Shown: positions 58,025-64,000 of the stretch, piece after piece
Position numbering within the stretch: position 1 is the first letter of the stretch
Layout of the letters: each line of letters begins with the position of its first letter
DNA from: Rudaea cellulosilytica DSM 22992
GTDB lineage: Bacteria > Pseudomonadota > Gammaproteobacteria > Xanthomonadales > Rhodanobacteraceae
Reading direction: 5' to 3'
NCBI RefSeq assembly: GCF_000378125.1
Contig: NZ_KB899245.1
Coordinates: forward strand, 156,938-220,937
Length of the DNA stretch: 64,000 bases
Position numbers and translations under genes: made by a program
Notes under the pieces: model-generated
The model's database searches: none
The model's input: only the letters and a program-made list of their open reading frames with translations
What the model was told of the DNA's origin: nothing

Positions 58025-60415
58025 TTGATCGAACTACCCGGCTACAAAATCCTGCGCCAGCTCGGCCGCGGTGGCATGGCCACCGTGTATCTGGCCACGC
58101 AGGAATCGGTGCAGCGTGACGTCGCGCTCAAGGTGATGTCGCCGGCGCTGCTCGCCGATCCCGATTTCTCTGAGCGTTTCCTGCGCGAGGCGCGCATCGC
58201 GGCGCAGATGCACCATCGCCACGTCGTCGGCATCCACGATGTCGCGCGCAGCGGCGACTACAACTACATCGCGATGGAATACCTCGGCGGTGGCGCAGTG
58301 CTGCCGCGCGATGGCACCGCGCGGCCGCTGAAGTTCGCGCTGCGCGTCACCCGCGAGATCGCTCTCGCGCTCGATTACGCGCACGCCAAGGGTTTCGTCC
58401 ATCGCGACGTCAAGCCGGACAACATCCTGCTGCGCGAGGACGGATCTTCCGCGCTGACCGATTTCGGCATCGCACGGGCCCTCGATTCGGCCGCGCGCAT
58501 GACGCGCACCGGCGCGGTGATCGGCACGCCGCACTACATGAGTCCCGAGCAGGCGCGGGGAAAGACGGTCGACGGTCGCGCCGACCTCTACAGCCTTGGC
58601 GTCGTGCTCTACGAGATGCTGGTCGGGCGCGTGCCGTATCACGCCGAGGATTCGCTCGCGGTCGGCATCATGCACATCACCGAACCGGTGCCGGTGCTGC
58701 CGGAGAATTTGGTGACCCTGCAGCCGATCCTCACGCGCATGCTCGCCAAGCAGGCGGACGATCGCTACCAGAGCGGCCGTCAACTCGCCGAAGCGATCGA
58801 GCGCCTCGAGCGCGCGATCGCCGCAGGCGAGCATCCGGAACTCGCCGATGCCGTCGCCGCGAGTGCGGACGACTCGCATTTCGGCGAAGCCACTCCGACC
58901 ACGTTCATCGCCGACGACCGGTTTGCGCCTGGCTCGGCGCGGCCGACCACGCCCGTGGCCGCGCTGCATCACCGTACCGACCCCGCGCTCGGTCGTCTTG
59001 ACGATCTCGGCGAAACCGGCAGTTACCGTGCCGTGGGCCGCGATGCCCGGCGGCACGCGGCCAGGCGTTCCACGGACCGGCGTGGCTGGATCGTTCCCGC
59101 AGCGATCGTGCTTGCGCTCGCACTGCTCGGCGGTGTGGCCTGGCATTGGCAGGATCGCCTGCGCACGCTCGTGCCGAACACGCAGGTCAACGATACGATC
59201 GCGCGCGCGCAGAAGGCACTCGCCGACGGCAAGCTGCTCGGCGCGGGCGGCGCGCGCGAATTGTTCCAGAGCGTGCGTGAGCAGGATGCGGACGACGAGC
59301 GTGCACGCGACGGCCTCAACCAGGTCGGCCAGCGCCTGCTTGCCGATGCGCGCGTGGCCTTGCAGAAGCACGATCTCGCCGCGGCGCGCGAGAATCTGGA
59401 CGCAGCGAACGAGGTGCTCGGCGGCGGTGCGCAGGTCGAGGAACTGAAGACCGCACTCGACACCGCCCAGTCGCAGGGCACCCAGGTCGAGAACCTGCTC
59501 GCACGCGCCGACGCTGCTCTCGCCGCGAAGCGGCTGCTCGGCGCCGATGGCGCGGCGACGTTGTATCGCCAGATTCTCGACGCCGACGCGGGCAACGCGG
59601 TGGCGCGTCATGGTCTCGACAAGGTTGCCGCCGCGCAGGCGCAGCTCGCGCGCGAAGCGCTCGCACAGGGCGACGCCGAACTCGCTAGCCAGCGCCTTGC
59701 ACAGCTTGCCGAACTCGCGCCGAACCATGCAGCGATTCCCGAATTGCGCAGCGCGCTGGCCAAGCGCCGCGAGGCGGACGCGCAAGCGCAAGCGCAGCAG
59801 CAGACTCCGCCAACGGTGCCGCCGCCATCGAAGCCGGCGCCGCAAAAGCCACAGCCTCCGACGCAACCTTCACGCCAGCAAACTGCGCAGATTGCGCGCA
59901 CCGAACGCGCACGTCAGCGTGAGGCGCGCGAACAAGACGAAGCGCAACAGGAATCGCAGCGCGAGCCCAGCCTTGCCGAGCGCGGGCGTATCGAGGATCT
60001 GCTCGCCGAGGCCGATCGCGCGCTCGCCGCGGGTGATCTGATGGATCCCGGCGGCGCCTATGACAAATACCGCGCCGTGCTCGGCATCGACGGCTACAAC
60101 ACGCGCGCGCTGCAAGGCCTGAAACAGATTGCGCCGCGCGCCCGCGCGCTGTTCGATCAGGCGATCAGCGCTGGCAAACCAAACAACGCCCGCGGCTATC
60201 TCGATGCGATCGCCGACACCGATCCCGGCAATCCGACCCTGATCGGCCTGCGCGCGCGACTCGCCGAGGTCTACTACGACCAGGCCGACCACCTCGTCGG
60301 CGAAGGCCGTCGCGGCGAAGCGCTGCGCGCGCTCAACACCGCGCGCCAACTCAGTCCGATCAGTCCGCGCAGCGCCGCGCTCGAGGCGAAGATCGAAAGC
60401 ATGCCGGGCGGTTAG
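58025..60415 (+). CDS. Membrane Ser/Thr protein kinase with three C-terminal repeats
   Basis: 796 residues. Hanks-type kinase domain (about 5-270): LGRGGMATVYLA, VALKVM lysine, FVHRDVKPDNILL catalytic loop, TDFGIARAL and GTPHYMSPEQ activation segment. A single membrane helix (about 357-377, VPAAIVLALALLGGVAWHW) separates it from a periplasmic part with three roughly 50-residue repeats of the form DGKLLGAGGARELFQSV, AKRLLGADGAATLYRQIL and AGDLMDPGGAYDKYRAVL, linked by a Gln/Pro-rich stretch. These look TPR-like. TTG at 58025 is preferred, as IELPGYKILRQLGRGG is a common kinase N-terminus; a TTG at 58001 is also in frame. It is the last chromosomal gene before the cassette array. Confidence 0.85.
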   Translation: MIELPGYKILRQLGRGGMATVYLATQESVQRDVALKVMSPALLADPDFSERFLREARIAAQMHHRHVVGIHDVARSGDYNYIAMEYLGGGAVLPRDGTARPLKFALRVTREIALALDYAHAKGFVHRDVKPDNILLREDGSSALTDFGIARALDSAARMTRTGAVIGTPHYMSPEQARGKTVDGRADLYSLGVVLYEMLVGRVPYHAEDSLAVGIMHITEPVPVLPENLVTLQPILTRMLAKQADDRYQSGRQLAEAIERLERAIAAGEHPELADAVAASADDSHFGEATPTTFIADDRFAPGSARPTTPVAALHHRTDPALGRLDDLGETGSYRAVGRDARRHAARRSTDRRGWIVPAAIVLALALLGGVAWHWQDRLRTLVPNTQVNDTIARAQKALADGKLLGAGGARELFQSVREQDADDERARDGLNQVGQRLLADARVALQKHDLAAARENLDAANEVLGGGAQVEELKTALDTAQSQGTQVENLLARADAALAAKRLLGADGAATLYRQILDADAGNAVARHGLDKVAAAQAQLAREALAQGDAELASQRLAQLAELAPNHAAIPELRSALAKRREADAQAQAQQQTPPTVPPPSKPAPQKPQPPTQPSRQQTAQIARTERARQREAREQDEAQQESQREPSLAERGRIEDLLAEADRALAAGDLMDPGGAYDKYRAVLGIDGYNTRALQGLKQIAPRARALFDQAISAGKPNNARGYLDAIADTDPGNPTLIGLRARLAEVYYDQADHLVGEGRRGEALRALNTARQLSPISPRSAALEAKIESMPGG

Positions 60416-60424
60416 GCGCGGCCA

Positions 60425-60468
60425 TTACGCCCCTGTTTCCAACCCGACAATCCGTTACGCCCCCGTTT
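60425..60468. repeat. Two 14-bp direct repeats
   Basis: TTACGCCCCTGTTT at 60425-60438 and TTACGCCCCCGTTT at 60455-60468, 13 of 14 bases alike, 30 bp apart, just after the kinase stop. Significance unknown; they lie upstream of the first cassette. Confidence 0.5.
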
Positions 60469-60516
60469 TGCGATGATTGCGCGGCACATTTAATGCGGAA
60501 GCACGTGGCGTAGGAT

Positions 60517-60619
60517 GGCTAACTGCTTGTCATTGCGTGGAATTTCGCTTGACGCGCTGCCGAAGCAAACTGAATATTCCGTGCAACGCCCCGGATGTGG
60601 GGTCTATTTGTAGTTAGCG
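60517..60619 (+). other. Degenerate attC or attI-like site before the first cassette
   Basis: GGCTAAC at 60517-60523 and GTTAGCG at 60613-60619 would be the outer core pair of a 103-bp site. The inner arms pair poorly compared with the real attC sites downstream. The 60613 core itself is well supported, because it is where the first cassette begins. Confidence 0.4.
60549..60578 (+). promoter_or_regulatory. Candidate promoter driving the cassette array
   Basis: TTGACG at 60549-60554 and, after 18 bases, AATATT at 60573-60578, in an AT-richer stretch 35 bp before the first cassette. It is placed like an integron Pc promoter, although Pc normally lies in or near intI. Confidence 0.45.
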
Positions 60620-60625
60620 CCCTAA

Positions 60626-61102
60626 ATGTTTCGTCTTGTAGCTCTAACGCTTCTTCTTCCATTGCACTGTTTCGCCTGTGAATTTGCAGTTCCGTCACCT
60701 TTCAAACCAATGGTTTTTCTCGGGTCTGGCCATGAGAGGGCCCCCTCGGCACCTTCGGTCGCAATTCATTCAGTTCGCAGGGGCCGTGTGTCTTTTCGCG
60801 GCGACTCCTGCGCCGACACCGGGGTCATCGTCCTAACAATTCCTGCAACCAACTCAAGCCGAAACCTCGCTTACACCTTTGAGCAAATAGCAGGTAAGGC
60901 GCCCACGCAAGAAGTGATTTTCCCGCCCGGCCCGAGCACGGGGCATGAAAGGAATGGTTTGCTTGTCTTTGCCTTCCCTTGGCTTGACGGCGCAACGAAC
61001 ACACATACGCCACTCGACTTAACTGTGCGAGTCGTCGCACTCACCAAATCAGGCAAGCCGGGCGGCTTCACCGATGTGCACATCACCGATTCCGGGCGCT
61101 AA
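60626..61102 (+). CDS. Cassette 1: hypothetical secreted protein
   Basis: 158 residues with a signal peptide (MFRLVALTLLLPLHCFA) followed by a predicted beta-rich mature domain with two Cys (FACEF, DSCADTG). Asn/Thr/Gly-rich strands such as LDLTVRVVALTKSGKPGGF suggest a beta-sandwich. No family recognised. ATG lies 13 bp after the core site with no clear RBS, common for cassette ORFs; the stop lies inside the attC outer arm. First in the array, so most likely to be expressed from the upstream promoter. Confidence 0.75.
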   Translation: MFRLVALTLLLPLHCFACEFAVPSPFKPMVFLGSGHERAPSAPSVAIHSVRRGRVSFRGDSCADTGVIVLTIPATNSSRNLAYTFEQIAGKAPTQEVIFPPGPSTGHERNGLLVFAFPWLDGATNTHTPLDLTVRVVALTKSGKPGGFTDVHITDSGR

Positions 61103-61186
61103 CTATTCGGTCAAGTGGACCGCTGCGATGTCGCACGGTAATCTGACGCTCACAGTGGCAGCGGCCACTTACCTCAAGCGTTAGGC
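61097..61186 (+). other. attC site 1 (90 bp)
   Basis: Outer cores CGCTAAC and GTTAGGC; inner arms AAGTGGaCCGCTGC and GGCAGCGGCCACTT pair with one extrahelical A. Confidence 0.93.
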
Positions 61187-61191
61187 GCCTT

Positions 61192-61509
61192 GTGACCCTC
61201 GGACAGATCATTGGCGACCTAGATTCCGTAGCAAGCGACCTGTGCATAGTCGCGCGGCGCCCGTGGAACACCGACGCCAATGCAATGCTCGTGCGCCCTG
61301 ACGACAGTGGTCGCCTACCGGAGCATCTAAAAGAGGCTGGCTACGACTACTTTCTAGAGGTCGATATCATAAGAGACGAGGTTCTCGGTGAGCGGAGCCA
61401 TCTACTAAACAGCGCCCAGCGCTTTGCTGTCGTCCTTTACTACGCCGAGCATGATGCTTGGCCGGAGTGGTTCCATGAGTTATGCCAGGCCAGTGATCGC
61501 GGCGCCTAA
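61192..61509 (+). CDS. Cassette 2: hypothetical protein, resembles DUF7716
   Basis: 105 residues, acidic and soluble. MTLGQIIGDLDSVASDLCIVARRPWNTDANAMLV and GYDYFLEVDIIRDEVLGE recall a small family (DUF7716, from memory) seen in bacterial accessory regions; this match was not verified. Start GTG at 61192, six bases after the core. Function unknown. Confidence 0.7.
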   Translation: MTLGQIIGDLDSVASDLCIVARRPWNTDANAMLVRPDDSGRLPEHLKEAGYDYFLEVDIIRDEVLGERSHLLNSAQRFAVVLYYAEHDAWPEWFHELCQASDRGA

Positions 61510-61593
61510 CTATTCGGTCAAGTGGACCGCTGCGACGTGCCACGGTAATCTGACGCCCGCTGTGGCCGCGGCCACTTACCTCAAGCGTTAGCC
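61504..61593 (+). other. attC site 2 (90 bp)
   Basis: GCCTAAC to GTTAGCC, same inner arms as site 1 with one change (GGCCGCGGCCACTT). Confidence 0.93.
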
Positions 61594-61596
61594 TGC

Positions 61597-61974
61597 ATGA
61601 AGCAATGGCTTCTTTACCCGGTGGCTGGCACGACAGTAACCGCTGTTCTCCATTGGCTTGTTGGCATTGCGATCGGTTATTCGGCGCTCATAGCGTTCAT
61701 CGGCTGGCCGGTCATCGGCACAATCGTTACGGCTGACGACGATCTCCCTGGCGGTTTCAGCAATCCGGACGGCACAGCGACACCTGATTGGGAGACGCCG
61801 GAGTATTGGGGCAGGTTGTTCGGTGGCGGGTCCGTAGTCTGCCTCGCGTTCGTGGCACAGCTTGGCTTTGCTGCTCCGCGGCTTGCGTACTTACTTTCGG
61901 GTGCTGTCCTATGCGCAATCTTGTCCTTTTTGCTTTTACGGCGTGCTCGCAATTCTACTCAGCATGCAAGCTAA
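61597..61974 (+). CDS. Cassette 3: hypothetical membrane protein
   Basis: 125 residues with three helices (about 7-46 and 70-115), and a polar loop between them rich in Asp/Gly/Pro. No family recognised. ATG at 61597 is three bases after the core site. The last codons of the ORF lie at the attC outer arm. Confidence 0.72.
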   Translation: MKQWLLYPVAGTTVTAVLHWLVGIAIGYSALIAFIGWPVIGTIVTADDDLPGGFSNPDGTATPDWETPEYWGRLFGGGSVVCLAFVAQLGFAAPRLAYLLSGAVLCAILSFLLLRRARNSTQHAS

Positions 61975-62058
61975 CTATTCGGTCAAGTGGACCGCTGCGA
62001 CGTCGCGCGGTAACCTGACGCTCAGTGTGGCAGCGGCCACTTACCTCAAGCGTTAGGT
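61969..62058 (+). other. attC site 3 (90 bp)
   Basis: AGCTAAC to GTTAGGT with the standard inner arms of this array. Confidence 0.93.
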
Positions 62059-62067
62059 TGCAGAGCG

Positions 62068-62388
62068 GTGCGCTTTACTCCCACCAACGACAACCTTGTC
62101 GTGCAGCTAGCCCCAGATGAGGTAGCGTTGCTGGTGCGCAGCGCGGTTGCGCTTCTCGTTCCACGTTACACCAAGAAGGTATATTTGCTCGCCGATCCGG
62201 AGAGCTTGCTCGCCCCGGCCCAGGATGGTTTGGCAGTTGTGAAACCCGGCAGTGAGCCGTCTAATTTCTTGCAGAGCTTTCGGCTCCTGCTCAGGGAGGG
62301 CGAGTTGGTCTTGGCCTCTTCTCAACAGCGCCGGTTTACGCGGTCAGAGTGGCGCAGCTTCGCTGAGGCATTGGCATCTGCAACCTAA
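62068..62388 (+). CDS. Cassette 4: hypothetical soluble protein
   Basis: 106 residues, no membrane segment or signal peptide. Central pattern LAPDEVALLVRSAVALLV, LLREGELVLASSQQRRFTRSEW. No family recognised. GTG start at 62068, nine bases after the core site; stop in the attC. Confidence 0.7.
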   Translation: MRFTPTNDNLVVQLAPDEVALLVRSAVALLVPRYTKKVYLLADPESLLAPAQDGLAVVKPGSEPSNFLQSFRLLLREGELVLASSQQRRFTRSEWRSFAEALASAT

Positions 62389-62472
62389 CAATTCGGTCAA
62401 GTGGACCGCTGCGACGGGCCACGGTAATCTGACGCCCACTGTGGCAGCGGCCACTCACCTCAAGCGTTAGGC
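62383..62472 (+). other. attC site 4 (90 bp)
   Basis: ACCTAAC to GTTAGGC; start and end of cassette 4 are complementary over 13 of 13 bases. Confidence 0.93.
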
Positions 62473-62477
62473 AACAA

Positions 62478-62828
62478 TTGGAAGCCTTCCTGTTCTTTGG
62501 CCTCATGTTCTTTCTGCTAAGCACCCCGTTCGCGGTCGTGCTTTTCATAGTTGCACGCCTACTCCGTCGTTTTGGCGTCAGCCGCCCTTTGAGCATTGCC
62601 CTTTTTTGCGTTCTGGCAGTAGCCACTTTGTCGCCGTTTGTCGCACAAATGGCTACGTTGTTTTCTGGCTTCGCTCCTATCGGCTACTTCTTACTATCGG
62701 CCCCATTCGAATCAAACGGTCTTACTGGCCTGGCCTCCGAGTACGCGGCACACCTCCAGCTTCATTTGGTGGGTAGTGGCTTGGTACTTCTGCTTTCACT
62801 AGTTTTTGCACGCAAATTTGTTCCCTAA
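62478..62828 (+). CDS. Cassette 5: hypothetical membrane protein
   Basis: 116 residues with three or four helices (about 4-28, 37-60, 62-82 and 92-112). TTG start at 62478. No family recognised; small multi-pass membrane proteins are frequent in cassette arrays. Confidence 0.68.
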   Translation: MEAFLFFGLMFFLLSTPFAVVLFIVARLLRRFGVSRPLSIALFCVLAVATLSPFVAQMATLFSGFAPIGYFLLSAPFESNGLTGLASEYAAHLQLHLVGSGLVLLLSLVFARKFVP

Positions 62829-62913
62829 CTATTCGGTCAAGTGGACCGCTGCGGCGGGTCCGCGGTAATCTGACACCTCGTGTAGCAGCGGCCACTTACC
62901 TCAAGCGTTAGGC
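62823..62913 (+). other. attC site 5 (91 bp)
   Basis: CCCTAAC to GTTAGGC, same family as sites 1-4 with one extra base in the variable centre. Confidence 0.92.
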
Positions 62914-62923
62914 GCCTCATCGA

Positions 62924-63217
62924 ATGTTGCTACAAGTACACAATTCCAGAGCTGAAATTGTCCTTATTGCGGCATGCTTTGTACTCTACGCGTTTGGCTT
63001 CTACTTGACGCGCGCTTTCATTTGCCAACCGGTTGGCGCTTGGCTATTGCTTGGCGGCGTTGCTGTTGGTGCGCTTGGCTGGCTAATGTTGTCGGCTTCT
63101 GCAATCAGACGACGCTCTCTCGGGCTTGGGTTTGGTGCAATTGCAATTGCCCTAATACTTGCAGTCATGTTCTTCTTTATTGGCGTCCTCACCTTGCCTG
63201 GCTGCTCCGGTGTGTGA
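62924..63217 (+). CDS. Cassette 6: hypothetical membrane protein
   Basis: 97 residues, three helices (about 11-31, 36-60 and 66-92), a single Cys near the C-terminus. No family recognised. Cassette 6 is followed by an attC of a different type from the others, so it has a separate origin from its neighbours. Confidence 0.68.
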   Translation: MLLQVHNSRAEIVLIAACFVLYAFGFYLTRAFICQPVGAWLLLGGVAVGALGWLMLSASAIRRRSLGLGFGAIAIALILAVMFFFIGVLTLPGCSGV

Positions 63218-63220
63218 GGC

Positions 63221-63304
63221 ACCTAACTATTCGTTCAACGCGACCGTGACGTCTCGTCGCGATAACCCAGCGGCCGGCGCGGCGCGTTAACTTAAGCGTT
63301 AGAG
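63221..63304 (+). other. attC site 6 (84 bp, divergent)
   Basis: ACCTAAC to GTTAGAG. Inner arms differ from the rest: GTTCAACGCG pairs with CGCGTTAAC near the other end. The centre (CGTGACGTCTCGTCGCG) is unrelated to that of sites 1-5. Confidence 0.85.
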
Positions 63305-63312
63305 CTCACTGC

Positions 63313-63714
63313 ATGGCTATAGCAACTGTCGCGCATCAAGAGATTCATGTCGGGAGCTCGGTCGTCATTGAGGCATCGGCGCCTGATCGACGCTATAAGG
63401 TCGTCTTCGAAGACGACGGAGAAACAGGGTATTTCTACGCGGTCGATCCTGCGAAAGTCTCGCAGCCTATCCAAGATGCAGTCCAAATCTACAACGTCAA
63501 AAGCGTCGCTGATCGCCAGCATCCGTCAGTCGTAGAGATCGTCTGGTCCTCTGACAATCTGAAAGCCGAGCTGCTCATCAATAAGCAGCCGCATGCGGTA
63601 TTCGACTTTTCTGCGAAACAAGGTTATTGCCTCAGCGGGTTCCCACCGAGCCACAGCGGCTGGTCCAAGGCAGGCCACGCATGGAGCTCACAGGTCTCAG
63701 ATCTAATCAAGTGA
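63313..63714 (+). CDS. Cassette 7: DUF2251-like protein
   Basis: 133 residues. MAIATVAHQEIHVGSSVVIEA, FEDDGETGYFYAVDP, PIQDAVQIYNVKSV and HAVFDFSAKQGYCLSGFPP match, from memory, the DUF2251 family of small bacterial proteins of unknown function that recurs on mobile DNA. Soluble, no signal peptide. ATG nine bases after the core. Its attC is cut by the IS element. Confidence 0.78.
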   Translation: MAIATVAHQEIHVGSSVVIEASAPDRRYKVVFEDDGETGYFYAVDPAKVSQPIQDAVQIYNVKSVADRQHPSVVEIVWSSDNLKAELLINKQPHAVFDFSAKQGYCLSGFPPSHSGWSKAGHAWSSQVSDLIK

Positions 63715-63715
63715 G

Positions 63716-63741
63716 CTCTAACTATTCGGTCAAGTGGACCG
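63716..63741 (+). other. attC site 7, 5' half only
   Basis: CTCTAACTATTCGG then TCAAGTGGACCG as in sites 1-5, after which the sequence changes to GATAGTTCC. The 3' half is missing. Confidence 0.85.
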
Positions 63742-64000
63742 GATAGTTCCTACGGGTTAGTGGACACCCTGAACTAACTATTCAGGAGTCTTGCGATGGC
63801 ATCACCCGGTCCCAGAACGACGTGTCGATACAGCAAGGAATTCAAGGCGACAGCGGTGCGGTTGAGCCGGTTGTCTGGCGTATCGGTCAAGGACGTTGCT
63901 GAGTCGCTTTACATTCATCCCTTCATGCTGTCTCTTTGGCGTAAGCAAGCGCGCGAAGGAGTGATCGTGACCAAAGGTGCCGTTGTGGATGAAGCAGTGG
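63735..64000 (+). mobile_element. IS3-family insertion sequence, left end (continues beyond window)
   Basis: Inferred from an OrfA gene beginning about 60 bp inside a sharp break in attC 7. The exact terminal bases cannot be set without the right end; the break falls between 63735 and 63742. Confidence 0.75.
63796..64000 (+). CDS. IS3-family transposase OrfA (partial, runs off right edge)
   Basis: 68 residues present. RYSKEFKATAVRLSRLSGVSVKDVAESLYIHPFMLSLWRKQAREG is the helix-turn-helix of IS3-group OrfA proteins, which binds the terminal repeats; a leucine-zipper region and OrfB with the DDE catalytic domain should follow outside the window. AGGAG lies 8 bases before the ATG. Confidence 0.92.
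   Translation, partial: MASPGPRTTCRYSKEFKATAVRLSRLSGVSVKDVAESLYIHPFMLSLWRKQAREGVIVTKGAVVDEAV

Larger units (their letters stand above)
60613..63741 (+). mobile_element. Integron gene-cassette array, seven cassettes, no integrase in the window
   Basis: Boundaries at the G^TTRRR cores: C1 60614-61180, C2 61181-61587, C3 61588-62052, C4 62053-62466, C5 62467-62907, C6 62908-63298, C7 63299 to the IS junction. Each cassette holds one plus-strand ORF and ends in an attC. The start of each cassette is the reverse complement of the bases leading into its own attC (C1 GTTAGCGCCC/GGGCGCTAAC, C4 and C7 13 of 13), as circular excision requires. No intI lies upstream: the Ser/Thr kinase ends 198 bp before the first core. 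Base composition is visibly lower in GC than the flanking genes. Confidence 0.93.

Noticed and set aside
60416..60612. Possible integrase remnant upstream of the array
   Set aside because: The gap is under 200 bp and no tyrosine recombinase motif is seen in any frame.
60613..63760. Regularly spaced repeats as a CRISPR array
   Set aside because: Repeats are 84-91 bp with spacing of about 300-480 bp, each spacer holds an ORF, and ends are cassette cores. They are attC sites.

Overview
The window looks like chromosomal DNA from a GC-rich gammaproteobacterium of the Xanthomonadales/Lysobacterales, most likely near Rhodanobacteraceae or Xanthomonadaceae. The basis is the overall GC-rich codon use, the gene content (ahpC-ahpF-oxyR, pilT-pilU beside yggS, kdsD-kdsC-lptC-lptA-lptB, two ubiquinone hydroxylases in tandem, TonB receptor) and a tail of integron-type gene cassettes with near-identical attC sites. 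Taxonomy is inferred from gene content only; no ribosomal RNA or tRNA gene was seen.

Layout. 1-1.1 kb (minus): the start of a PduO-type cobalamin adenosyltransferase running off the left edge, preceded by a duplicated copy of its own 5' end and by a DUF6580 membrane protein gene. 1.2-3.6 kb (plus): two overlapping UbiH/VisC-type hydroxylases. 3.6-10.7 kb: class A acid phosphatase, TonB-dependent receptor, a secreted repeat protein, three small membrane proteins, a secreted isoaspartyl peptidase/asparaginase and a secreted hypothetical. 10.9-15.2 kb: a MASE1-EAL phosphodiesterase, then a RegB/RegA-like redox two-component pair. 15.7-25.2 kb: a four-gene MdtABC-type RND efflux operon with its outer membrane factor. 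25.2-29.7 kb (minus): cytosine deaminase, lptB-lptA-lptC-kdsC and kdsD, i.e. LPS transport and Kdo synthesis. 29.9-31.4 kb: a BolA-family gene and murA.

31.5-38.6 kb: yggT and proC, a complete YfiB/YfiN/YfiR cyclic-di-GMP module lying between proC and yggS, then pilT and pilU. 38.6-41.2 kb: two multihaem cytochrome c genes with two small membrane proteins. 41.3-46.2 kb: the peroxide-defence block ahpC-ahpF-oxyR plus a MocR-type regulator, with a well-spaced OxyR-like operator upstream of ahpC. 46.4-60.4 kb: M1 aminopeptidase, lipoprotein esterase, an orphan Pycsar-type membrane effector homologue, fructokinase, glycerate kinase, a 1411-residue duplicated membrane protein of unknown function, prmC and a Ser/Thr kinase with a repeat-containing C-terminus.

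60.6-63.74 kb: an array of seven integron gene cassettes, each a single plus-strand ORF followed by an attC site of 84-91 bp. The first and last bases of every cassette are complementary, as expected of excised circles. No integrase gene lies at the 5' end where one is normally found, so the array behaves as an attC cluster lacking an integrase (CALIN) as far as this window shows. The seventh attC is cut by an IS3-family element that runs off the right edge. This array and the IS junction are the main accessory feature and the strongest candidate for new gene content.
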